NCBI RefSeq assembly: GCF_028372415.1
Contig: NC_092872.1
Span: forward strand, 280,429,206-280,493,205
Length of the DNA stretch: 64,000 nt
Source: Notamacropus eugenii
Taxonomy: Eukaryota; Chordata; Mammalia; Diprotodontia; Macropodidae
Direction: 5' to 3'
In this document: positions 23,641 to 35,200 of the stretch, piece by piece
How the letters are laid out: each line of letters begins with the position of its first letter
Position numbering within the stretch: position 1 is the stretch's first letter
Notes under the pieces: model-generated
What the model was told of the DNA's origin: nothing
Database searches by the model: none
The model's input: only the letters and a program-made list of their open reading frames with translations
Program-made: the position numbers and the translations under genes

Positions 23641-23919
23641 ACATACATCCTCCCTACTGATAAAGGCAACACCTTTGGAAAATGAGTTAAAGATCCTTTA
23701 ATCCAACCCTCTCTGCCCCACCTCTACCCACTTTACAGAAGATGTAGAACACTTATCCTGCATCATTATAGATATCAGTGCTGGGAACCCATCTGCCTGC
23801 TAGATGTTAAGCTTCCTGAAGCCTTGTTCCATTCTATCTAGTCCAGAACCCAGGATAAGGTCCCCATACTTAGCAAACAAATGTTTGTGAATTAATCCAC
23901 ACTTCCCAGCACAGGACCC

Positions 23920-24045
23920 TTGAATCAATCAATAAGCACTCAGTAAACATATCTATGTGCCAGGTACTGTGCTGTGTCCACAAGATAGAGAGAAAAGAAA
24001 CAGTCCCTGCCCACAAGAAGCTTATATTCCTCCAAGAGGAAAAAC
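23920..24045 (+). mobile_element. Dispersed repeat 5' part
   Basis: 'atcaatcaataagcactcag', 'atgtgccaggtactgtgctg' and 'cccacaagaagcttatattc'. Confidence 0.65.
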
Positions 24046-24141
24046 ATAAGCACATATATGTACATTTGTAGATATATGCATATATAGATAGATAGATGCA
24101 TGCATGTATGTATAGTATCTTCATAGTTCTCTCTCCCACAC

Positions 24142-24223
24142 CCACATGAACTCAAAATAAAAGCATTTCTGTCTTCAAGACTTGCCTTTCTGTATTGGAT
24201 CTTGTTTGAAACTGAATTCAGGC
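24142..24223 (+). repeat. 82-bp repeat, copy 2
   Basis: Partner of 22585-22666, with about a dozen differences and one small gap. Confidence 0.8.
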
Positions 24224-24789
24224 TTGTCTCAGAAATTGTGAAATTCAGCGTAGCTATCTATACCATGTGTGTATATACACACACATACATATACATACAT
24301 ACAATACTTTCAATTTACTCCTGCCACAGAGGCTGTAAACATTGTTATTGTATCTTTCAGAAAAAATGGAATGTTGGATAATGACAATATGTCATTCTGT
24401 CATGAGGGATAGAGTTTAACTTGAGGATAGAGTTTAACTATCATTTTGGAGAGATCGTCAGTTAAGACTGCTGAGGAGAAGACAAAGAAAAAGGACTAAG
24501 AGAATATATTTCTGAGAGAACTGTGTTTAACCCTTATTTTGTAAAGAGACATGGAAAAGAAGTTGTGAAAACAGATTGGAATTGGTATTCTGAGAGTACT
24601 GAATGGCAGAGTATGTTTCTAGAATTGAGAAGGTAAACAGTTATAGTGATGATTCAAGGTGACTTTGACTGTGATCTCTCATAGCTGATATATTATAAAT
24701 AATTATTACTCTTTTATTATTTGTTACACCGTTAATACATTCTTTAGCCAGTTAACTCTGATTTTTATTCACTCTAGGATTCTGGGGGA

Positions 24790-24882
24790 GATAGGTAGAT
24801 AGATAGACAGATGGACAGACAGAGAGACAGACAGAGAGAGAGAGACAGACAGACAGATAGATAGATAGATAGATAATAGATA
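24790..24882. repeat. (GATA)n/(GACA)n microsatellite
   Basis: Mixed GATA, GACA and GAGA tetranucleotide and dinucleotide units. Confidence 0.95.
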
Positions 24883-25362
24883 AGTAAATAGTTATGGGGA
24901 AAGAGTTTATTAAATATCCCAAGTAAATATAAGGAAATTAGGTGAGGAGAGGTGATAACATCTGGGCAGGAATAATAAAATCTTCATTTAGAAGGTGATT
25001 CCTGTCCTGAACTGTGAAGAAAGCTCATTTGAGAATCTGAGACAGAGAGGAGATGTATGCAAAGGTGCAGAGATAGAAGTGAAAGAAGCAACAAACAGGA
25101 CCTACAAGCTCCCTTTCTTTTTTCCTCCTCTAACCCACAGTGGGATAAGCCTCCTACCAGAGCTGTCTTTTTCAGACTCCCTTCTCTGATAGACTCATTG
25201 ACTCAGTTGAGATAGAAATACAGGGGAGCAATGTGGGAGAGCGATGCCTCTCTAGCCCCACCCCCATTCACTTCCTGCTCTCAGAGTGTTCATCATGACA
25301 CAATTATTATCCATCACTCTAGGAGAATGGGTCACTAAAATTTCCCTTCAGTAGAGGAGTGC

Positions 25363-25363
<1 letters not shown>

Positions 25364-25396
<33 letters not shown>
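25364..25396. repeat. (CA)n microsatellite
   Basis: Pure CA run of about 16 units. Confidence 0.97.
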
Positions 25397-25397
<1 letters not shown>

Positions 25398-25859
25398 CAG
25401 CTTCACTCTCACTAGAAAAAAACAGCAGGACATACGTCCCCACCCCCACCCCCAAGAAAGTGTGGGTCACAGTTTCTGGAGGTGGGGGACATCTCTTGGC
25501 CTAGGTCTCTACCCAGAAATCCAAGAAAGTTTCCCCAGTGGATCAAGGCTTGAGAGTATCTCCTAATCTAGATCTGGAAGCTCATCTTGTCCAAATTCCT
25601 CATTACAGCCCACATCCTCTGCTTCCAGATATGGGGCTCACCCAATAGAGATGTCCCAGCTTCCTGGGGAAGTACACTGGCCAACAGAGCACCACTAGAT
25701 GTTTTCGTTAAAAACAAAGAAACTTTGGCAAACATCTATTAAATAACAGTAGCTTAGTGAGAGCTCTGGCCTCAAGGTTTCTTCCTCTATTAAAGGAGAG
25801 GTAGTTGGGACAGAAGATCTCTAAGGGCTCTGCTAGCTCCAAATGCTGTGATCAGACAT

Positions 25860-25990
25860 TAAGGATCACAAATTTAGAGCTGGGAGGGACTGAACAGAAG
25901 ATCTAGTCTCACTCCTTCATTTTTCAAATGAGGAAACTGAGGCCCAGAAAGATGAAGTGACTTGGTCAAGATTGTCCAGGTAGGAAGTCA
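25860..25990 (-). mobile_element. MIR-type SINE, reverse
   Basis: 'tttcaaatgaggaaactgag' and 'gaagtgacttggtcaagatt'. Confidence 0.75.
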
Positions 25991-25994
25991 GTCC

Positions 25995-26480
25995 AGAAAC
26001 ATTCATTAAGCACCAGTCCCTGCCTTCAAGGAGCTCACAGTATTAATGGGGGAAACTACATGCAAAGAAATATATACAACATCCAAGTTATATATAGGAT
26101 AACTGGTAAGTAATCAGCCAGAGGGCAGCTAGGTGATGCAGTGGATTACAGCGGTAGGCTTGTAGTCAGAACTAGACTTGAGTTCAAATCTAGTCTCACT
26201 TACCAGCTGTGTGACTCTGGAAAAGTTCACTTCATCCTGTTTGCCTCAGTCTCCTCATCTTCAGGATGAGCTGGAGAAGGAAATGGCAAAGCACTGCAGG
26301 ATCTTTGCCAAGAAAACCCCAAATGGGGCCACAAAGAGTCCGAGATGACTGAAGCAATTCAACAGCAATCAACAGAGGGAAGGTCCTACAATTAAGGGGA
26401 ATTTAGAAAGGCTCCTGGTAGAAGGCAGATTAGAACTGGGATTTGAAGGAAGCCAGGGAAGTCAGGTGGTGGCAATGAGG
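25995..26480 (+). mobile_element. Dispersed repeat split by a marsupial SINE
   Basis: The left part runs from 'cattcattaagcaccagtcc' to 'ataactggtaagtaatcagc'. After the SINE at 26124-26366 it resumes with 'aacagagggaaggtcctaca' and 'gaaggaagccagggaagtca'. The family is that of 7918. Confidence 0.7.
26124..26366 (+). mobile_element. Marsupial tRNA-derived SINE, full length
   Basis: Head 'ggcagctaggtgatgcagtg', middle 'gttcaaatctagtctcactt', 'gagctggagaaggaaatggc', 'tttgccaagaaaaccccaaa' and an end 'ctgaagcaattcaacagc'. Flanked by an imperfect target duplication (AATCAGCCAGAG at 26112-26123, AATCAACAGAG at 26367-26377). Confidence 0.9.
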
Positions 26481-26736
26481 AGAGAGAGTGCAGGCTTGGG
26501 GCATGGTCAGCCAGAGAAAATATAGGAAGACAAGATCTTTGTACCTTTCAATCTACTCCCTGTCCACCCTGTAAGGATGATGGACATCAGCGAATACTGC
26601 GGATGCCCGAATCTACTGAAACTGCTTCTTGTGTGGAACAAAGCTGCTCTCAGGCCAGGCTGGAGGAGCTGAGGGAGGGAAAGACAGGAAGAGGCTCCAG
26701 AAGGCTTCCATGTTTGCAAAGTACCTTTCTTATCTT

Positions 26737-26900
26737 TTCTTTTTTTTTTTTCTTGGAGGGGGAAATGCAAGGCACTTGGGGCTAAGTGACTTGCCCAAAG
26801 TCACACAGCTAAATGAGTGTCAAGTGTCTGAGGTCACATTTGAACTCAGGTCTTCCTGACTCCAGAGCCAATGCTCTTCACTGTGCCATCTCTCTTACAA
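26737..26900 (-). mobile_element. Marsupial SINE, reverse
   Basis: T-run, then 'ggctaagtgacttgcccaaa', 'gtcacacagctaaatgagtg', 'gaactcaggtcttcctgact' and a reversed head ending 'ctgtgccatc'. Confidence 0.8.
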
Positions 26901-27601
26901 CTGCTCTAGGAAGTGGAGAAGGCAGATAAGGTCTCAACATTGAGATTCTACTGAGGAGGAAACCCCAGGGAAGTGGCTGCCCTGGGGAGCCCCTGGGAAA
27001 GGGTCTGAGTCAGGTCTCCTGACATCAAGCCCCAGATCTTTCCATCTGTCTTTCAGTCTGAGTGACTCTGGACAAGTCATTTCCCCTCCCAAGAAACCTT
27101 AGTTTCCATCTCTCGAATGAGGGAGCTGGGGCTTAATGAACTCTGAGCTAACTCCATTACTAACTATAGACCTGTTGGGATACAAAGTCTGTGAAACTGT
27201 GCTGACCTCCCCAGCGCTAATGTTTTCAACGAGAAGGCCATCAAATAGTGAGTGAGAAGCAATGAGGTCCGCTGCATAGAGTGGAATCAGGAAAATGGGA
27301 GCTTTCGGTCCTGCTTCTGACATATTCCGACACATGGATGACCTAGACTGGTGCCTCAACCTCTCTAGGCCCCAAACAACTATCTAAGACTGTAGATTGG
27401 AAAGGAAATGCTGATGTGTATGGACAGATGGAGGGAATTCCTTTATGCCATACCTGGAGCTCCTCACAAGGATAAAGCCACAGGTCTGGATCAACCCTAT
27501 CCCCACCTCCATCCCCAGTTGTGTAAGAAATTATCATAGAGGAAGAGAGCCTGATGCAGTTGGCTCCCTCAGTCAGGAAGACGTGAGGCCAACATGCACC
27601 C

Positions 27602-27800
<199 letters not shown>

Positions 27801-28059
27801 TCTTCTCCTTTTCTCTAATACCACTCTTGAGATTTCACTGGGGTTCAGAAGTTTGTGAGGTACAAGAGAGAGGGAGGGGGGAGAGAGGACTGACAAGTCT
27901 CTAATACGATAAGTGACAGCCCTCGAGACTAACCTTGGCTGAAGCAGTTTCCATACTGGGAGTTTGGTCAGGGTCATACATTAATATGTTGGGATTCACT
28001 TGACTATGGAGCTATGAACTCAGCAAAGCGCTTCCGAAGGGTTGGGGAGGGGAGCGCCG

Positions 28060-28280
28060 CAGAGATTCTTCCTTTGTATTTCAACTTCTTAGCGTCTGGC
28101 ACCGAGCTAAATGCTTGTTTGACGCGCTGATTGCTTGCAAGAGCTGCCTAGAAAAAGAAGTGCGAGCATTATTATTTCTATTTTAGGGAGAGGAAAAGTC
28201 TCAGAGAGGGAAAGTTCAGTACCCGAGGGCACACGGACAAACACTGAACTGTAGGGCTGGGACTGACTTAACCGGCTCCC
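28060..28280 (-). mobile_element. Diverged MIR-type SINE, reverse, next to the FAS promoter
   Basis: 'gtctggcaccgagctaaatg', 'attattatttctattttagg' and 'gagggcacacggacaaacac' resemble reversed MIR boxes. It abuts the CpG-rich segment just upstream of FAS exon 1. Confidence 0.5.
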
Positions 28281-28700
28281 CCTTTAGAATGGCATTCATT
28301 GCGTCCGACAGAGAAAGTGCAGCGTGGCCCAAAGAAGCCCGGGGCTAGGAGATCACAGAGAAAGTAATGAAAGGGCTCGGGAGACTGGGTGGGTGAAGGG
28401 CGGCAGGGGTCTGGGACTGGGACACCCAGGGGAGCACGCGGGGATTTAGTGGGGGAGGAGATGGGGCGGGTCCCGCCGGGGACCGGCCTCATCCATTGCC
28501 TCGCCTCTTCTACTTTCATTTTCTGCCCTCTGCCAGCCATGGGAGGCTGCAGCCGGCCGGAGGTCCCGCTTCTGCTTCTGGTGAGTAAAACACTGGCGCC
28601 TCCTTGCCTTCCGCAAGCCTTCGGAGGACCGTTTGAAGGGCTGGGCGGCGGAGCCCTCCGGGACTGCGGGCCCAATTCCCGGTTTTACAGGGGAGGAAAC
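28270..28700 (+). promoter_or_regulatory. FAS: FAS CpG-rich, TATA-less promoter and first-exon region
   Basis: This is the only clear CpG cluster in the window: I count roughly 30 CpG in 430 bp. There is no TATA box near exon 1. A GGGGCGGG Sp1-type box lies at 28463-28470, about 70 bp before the start codon. A GC-rich TATA-less promoter is what is known for mammalian FAS. The transcription start cannot be fixed from sequence. Confidence 0.7.
28539..28580 (+). CDS. FAS: FAS exon 1, coding part: start of signal peptide
   Basis: Encodes [14 protein letters not shown] and ends at a gtgagt donor in phase 0, as in human FAS, where exon 1 also carries only the start of the signal peptide. The start context is gccATGG, a good Kozak match. 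A second in-frame ATG lies 26 codons upstream at 28461, with G at -3 and +4 and no stop between. I prefer 28539 because it puts the hydrophobic leucine core near the N-terminus and because the upstream ATG overlaps the Sp1-type box. Confidence 0.85.
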
Positions 28701-31347
28701 TGAGATACAGCGCGTAAGTACTTAGACTCGCTTAGGGTCACTGAATTAACGAGTCTCTGGGCCAGGAACTGAATCCAGTCTAACTGATTCCCAGTCCAGT
28801 GGTTGAGCCACTATGACAAACTACCTCTGGAGGCAGGTAAAAGAGATTTGTTCAAAGCTCTAAATGTACCAAGCGTCACAGTAGGATTCACAATCAGGGC
28901 AGGACTGGCATGTGGGAGTGGGAGGAGACTGAAAGAAAAAGGAGTGTAGTTGCCTCTTCAAAGGTCTGTCACGTGACAGTGAGTGGACATCCACTGTTTG
29001 GCCCCAGGAGGGGAGAGCCAGGAACAATGACTGGAAGTCACCATTAGGTCAACTTGGACTTGAACATAAAGAACCTTCCAGAACTGCCCCAGAGGGCAAG
29101 GTTCGATTCAGAGGGAGTGAGTTCCCCAGCCCAGAAGGTCCGGGGAAGACTGTTGGGAAAGGGAGCGACCACGGAGCTTTCACCAGCTCTGAGGGTGCGG
29201 ATCCTGGGGCTTCATCCTTAATATTCTTCCTATGGCTCCCCCTCTGGATTGCTGGGCCGGAACCAAAAGGTTCCCAACAGCTTCGGGGGGCTTCCCAACA
29301 AGGGAGAGGGCTGTGGGTGGCACAACTGGGGTTTCCTGCTTAGCTAGCCTCAACCTCAGCCTCTCAGTATCTGGTGGAGGAGCCCAAACTGAAAATGAAT
29401 TTTTGCCAATGCATCCGAAGCCAAGGAAGCACAAGGAAAGTCAGTGCGGAGGAGAGCAATGGATTGGAGCGCAGGGGCCTGTTTCTAATCTTGTCCTTCT
29501 ATTGACTAGCTGTGTGATCCTATTCAAGTCACCTTTCCTCTCTGGGCCTCAGTTTGCCTGTCTGCAAACTGATTTAGATGGTCTCAAAGATCCCTTCAGC
29601 TCTAAGTCTTTCCGTCTGTGATCAAAAGAACAGTGTATTCCTCAGTCACCAGGCTGGTTTGTTCCTTCATGGGCTGCGGAAAGCCAGGGCAGTAGCATAT
29701 CTCAGTGGTGGTGGTGGTGGTGGTGGTGGTGGTGGTAACAGTAAACAGCAGCAGCAGCAGTAACAGTAGTAGTAGTAGTAAAGATAACATAATAATAGTA
29801 AAGAGAGCACTAATAGAAATCTTGGTTGTGCTTTAAGGTTGACCAAGCCCTGGACATACCTTATCTCCTATGGGCTTCAGAACAACTTAATGAGCTGGGA
29901 ACTGCAGGAATTATTGCCCCCATTTTACAGATGAGGAAACTGAGGCTCAAGTACCTTGCCTATGGTCAGTCAGCTTGATACACAGCCCAGCCCTCTCTGT
30001 TTCTCCCTTTCCCTTTGATGGGAAGATTTCATTGTGGCTCATTAGCAATAGTGGATCATATGCTGAGGACATTTTAGAAGGCTGCTGGTACCCCCACCCA
30101 GATTCCTCATCTCCTCCTCTTGTGAAAGAATGGACCCTGCTCTTCAGGGTAGGACAGGGCTACCTTTTTACACACTGTCCTCTCACATGAAGCATGCCCA
30201 TGGGAGGGCACCCAGGAGGGCAACCGACTGGAGGCTGGGCCACAGGAGGCCCAGCAGAAGGGACCAGGGATGCTTATCCTGAAGAAGAGATGGGATTGGG
30301 GGAGAAGGGAGAATGGGGTAAACTTCTTCAAGTATTTGATAGACTTTCATGAAGAAGCAGCATTGGGTATCTTAGTCTCAGGACTGCAGGGGCCTTAGGG
30401 CCCATCTAAGTCACCCCCTCGCTTTACTCATGATGGAACAGAGGCCGGAGAGGGAAAGGCACTTGCTCCAAGTCACAGAGCAGAGCCATGATTTGAACCC
30501 AGGTCTTCTGATTCCCAGCCCTCCCCCTTTCCTCTGTACTGTGTCTCAGAAGGGCAGCCTGGGGGGAGAGTTGTAAAAAGTCTGCTTTAGGCTCAAGGTG
30601 AGACACTTCCTAACCTTTAGAGAACTGTGCAAAAGTGGGACTTGGGAGGCAGTGGGACCCCTTTGTTGGAAGTCTTCAGGCAACAGCTGGGCTTATGCAT
30701 TGGGGAGGGGGAGTTGAGATGAGTGATTTCATTGTTTGAGGAACTTTCAGTGTGGATTCTGCCTCCATTGGGTCAGTTCAGTAACTTAGGTACAGATAAA
30801 GTGTCTCACAGTGACCTGTGGCAGGAGGGAGGGAGGGAGGGGCACTGATGAATGTGCCATGTGCTATATTAGGATGCTGAGAATAGAAATACAAAAAGAC
30901 AGTCCATCCTTACCCTCAAGGGACTTATGTAATAATGATGAAAGACAAGACATAGAGAGAAGTGCTGGTGGTGGCCTGGGGTGGGGGAGGCGGGATGTTT
31001 TGGTTCAGGACATCAAAGGGTTGGAGATTTGAACCCCAGGCCCCTGGCCGCATCCTCCCCAAGGAGACCAGTGGTGGCTTCCCCGAGGCCAAGAGGGTAA
31101 GGTGTGTGCCTTGCACACTGGGAGTGTGGTGGAGGGGAGAGAGCAGTGTGGGGGGAGGTGGGACAGGGTGTGGATGGCTAGATGTGGTGATCTCTCCCCT
31201 GCCACGAGCCTCTTGAAGGCTGTGTAGTCCAGCCATCATCCCACTGGTAGAAAACTGAGTCTTATGAAGTGCCCAATATGATACAATATTTAGCAGCAGT
31301 GCTGGATCAGGACTGCCTGATGTCCCCTGCTATACACATGCGCGCTT

Positions 31348-31403
<56 letters not shown>

Positions 31404-32168
31404 TCATGGACAGAGCACCAAGGCAGCTTCCTTCCACCCTGTTGTGTTGCCTTCATTCCTCTCCAGAGCATTTCTGATGTCTTTTCCTCATTTCCCATGG
31501 TTTGTGTTGATACCTGGTTCTTCACAAAAACACATGCTCAGGCCAGTTTCCTGGAGCATGGTCAGTCCTCCTGTTCTCAGGGGCTCCTCAGGTGGAGCTG
31601 AGATCCAGTAACCAGGGGAGGAGCCAGGATGCTGTGGAATGATGGGCTTTAGGCTAGAAGACTCCTTGGACATCATTAAATCCAAGCTTCCAGTTCAGCC
31701 CTTTGTGAGATAAATGGAATTAGGGCAAGCCTTCCACTTTACAGGTGAGGCAATGGAGGCAGAGAGAAGCCAAGGAATAGCAAAAGTAGGATTTGAAACC
31801 ATATCCTTTGCCTCCAGTTTCACCTCACTTTCCATGGCACCACTACTGCCTTCTAGAGAAGGAGCAGGAGAATTTTTCCCTCCCTTCTAGAACTGACCTG
31901 ACTACTCCAAACTTAATTTAAATCAATACCTAATCTTTTTAATTCTCCAACTCCCAAGACCTAGAAAGAAAAATCAAAGTCCTTTTGTTCAGACCTACAA
32001 GTGGAACAATAGACAGAACATGCAGCCTGGAGTCAGGAAGATCTGAGTTTAGATTTGTTCTTAGACACTAGTAGTGTGACCTTAGGCAAGTCACTTAACC
32101 TCAGTTTCTTTAACTGCAAAATGGGGATAATAATAACACCTAATTTACAAGGTTGTTGTGAAGATCAA

Positions 32169-32237
<69 letters not shown>

Positions 32238-35200
32238 AGAAACTGAGCCCAGTGCCCAGCACATAGTAGGTGCTCTATAAATGCTCATTCCCTTTTCTCC
32301 GCTCCCACCTAGGATGAAAGCAGCCTCCTAAGATCATGGGTTCAGAAGCTATCCAATCCAACCCCTTGGTTTTGGGTTGGTTTTTTTTTTTTTTGACAAA
32401 TGATAAAACTGAGGCCCTTAGGAAATTTCCATCATGTGTCACAGGGTCACAGAGTAGTAGGATACAGAGCTGGAATTCAACCTTAGATCCTCCAGATCCA
32501 ATGTCTTTCCTTGCTTCATGGCCCTACCTTGCTTCTGTGGTAAATATAGAGTTTAACACAAAGGAAGAAATTCAAATATCTGCATTAAGTTTAGGAGGGT
32601 TCTAACAGAGAGTGAAAAGCACAGGTGGAGCCAGGAATGGCAGTCATCCTTCCCATCATTCCTCTGCCCCAGCTGCCTCAGGCAGTGTGGACACACAGTG
32701 ACCTCTCTTCTCCACCTGGCAGTCCTGGCTTAGCATAGAGGCCATGAATGAGGCAACATCAGAAGATTCCCATCTACTCTCAGGTTTCCTACTTACCCAC
32801 TCCATGACATTGAGCCAACGTCACAATTTCCAGGGAGTAAGAGTTGACCTTTGCACCATTATTTGGATGCTCGAAATGGCACAACCACGGTGAAAGGGCA
32901 TGGAAACCTCCAAAGACAGCAGCAGAACCAAGGAACAAAACACCCAGCAGGGGCTGCAGCCCTACGGTCTAGCCCTCTCTCTTACTTGTTAAGTATGATA
33001 TTCCTGAATCAGTTTTTACATCTATCAAATGGGGATAATGACCTCTATCCTGCCCAAATCATAGAATTTCAGAGATAGAAGGGACCTCAGTGACCAATCC
33101 CCACTATAATCAGTCAATCAGCAAACATTTATTCAGTACCTGCTGTGTGCCAGGTGATGCTGAGGATGCAAAGCCAAAAAAGAAACAGTCCCTATCCTCA
33201 AAGATTTCTTTCTTTCCTTCCCTTCTTCCCTCTTTTGTTTCTTCCTTTCTTTCTTCTTTCCTTCCCTCCTTCCCTCCCTCATTCCTTCTCTCCTTCCATT
33301 AACCTGATCTTAGGACCCTTCACCATTCTGTCTGCCCTCTCCTGGAAGCTGTCCAGTGGCCTTCCCAAACTGTGGTGCCCAGCTCTGAACAAGAATCCCC
33401 AACATGACCTGTGCAGGGCAGAGGCTGATGGGACCGTATCATCCCAGACTGGTTCCATGCCCTTCTTGATGAAATCTAACACCCCATTAGGTTTCTTAGC
33501 CACCACATGCAGTTGTCAGTACAGACGTGCTGTGGAGCCCTCTTGAGGAGAGCATGTAAGTCTCTAAAAAGGAGCACACTCAGCGCCATCTTGTCCTGTC
33601 TCGGCTATTTGCTGTGAAGGATGAGTCCCTCTCTCTCAACCTAGCTCAGGAATGTAGTATTTCTAAATGATCACAATACCAAGAAGCATGAGGAGAGGAG
33701 GAGGAATTGGTTTCGCGGGGCCAGCTGACACACAGTGGGCAAACTGATGTCTCATATCCAGAACCAGACCTTAAAGCCCCCAAAGAAAGCAGCATCTTAC
33801 AGAAAACAGATCTGCTCCGAGGTGATGCTTCTAGAGAGCAGGAAATCCCCCACTTGAAAGTCCCTGATGAGTTCAGCATCTTCTGGGAAAATCACCTAGG
33901 CTGTGAAAGTCCCTAGAACCCATGCTCTGAGACCTGTCAAGAGCATCTCAAGAGAGGCATGGCCCTGGGTGCTGGAAAGGATATCAACATGCCAGGAAAG
34001 ACATTGTTGACAAGGAGCAAGTAAAACAGCACAGACTGAGTCAGTTGCCCAAAAGTGGCCATAGCCACATTGTTTGAATTGCAAGAAACAGGAAGAAACT
34101 CACAAAGCAAGCAGTCAGTGGATGATTAAATAAAATGTGGTACATTCATGCATTGAAACACCATCATGCAGTTCAGATACACAAGGGTGAAGGTGGTAAA
34201 GAAATCTGGATATATTCGTTATGAAATATAATGCAAGGCTAGAAAAAATGAATGATACCTTCCTGCTAAGGGGAATCAGATGAGGAAATATAAATGAGTC
34301 TGACTGGAGAGAGAATAGTGAGACAAACTTAGAGGGAGAAACAGAACCCATGTTAGAGTACTTGGTGGAAATGAAATCATTTAAGTGTGCTTAAAAAGGT
34401 TTTGATAACTTTTTCAATATAATTGGTTTTGCTTTGCAATCCTATGAATTTTGTTGTATGAATTAAAAATATGATTCTGAGAAGGGGTTCATACACTGCT
34501 AATGGAGTCTACACCACAAAAAAAGAGTTTAGAACACCGAATTCAAATGTAAACAGTTCCTAAGGAAGTATAGCTGCTTATGCTGATGTCTAATGTTGCA
34601 TTTCGGGTAAAAACATTTAATGATAATGTGACAATGATGATAGCAAGAATAATTGTAGTCATAACAACAGGCAGCTTGGCATGGTTGAGATGGGGTGCCT
34701 CTCTTGGTGTTTCCAGTACCACCTTGGAAGTTCCTGGGCGCCTCATTCTCATGCCCAAAGCAGCTCTCCCAGACTAGAAGGCACAGAGAGGCTGATCTGT
34801 AGGGAAGGACATTGGACCACCCCCAAAGTGAGAGGAAATCAGCTCCTCCTTTCCAGTTCCCTATGAGAATGAAGTCCCAGGTTCACTGAAGAAACAGCAA
34901 CAGTAATAATGTATTGCATAGCACTAGAGGTAAAAATGGAAAGTCAGCCCTTTGAATAGCTGGGACTCAAACTCCAAAACCTGTAGTCTTGGAGCAGAGA
35001 TACCCACTGGACAGGTTCCATATGGGAGGAGGATACTGGGCCATAATCTGTTCATCATTCTCTATGTTCCTGGGATTTCCCAGGATGCGTGCTGTTTGCT
35101 GCGGAGGATGAGCTCCTGTCCCAAGGCTTTTATTCAACTACAAAACACAAAATCATTTTGTCTACCTATGCAATAGTCAATAGAACATTAAATAAAAAAG

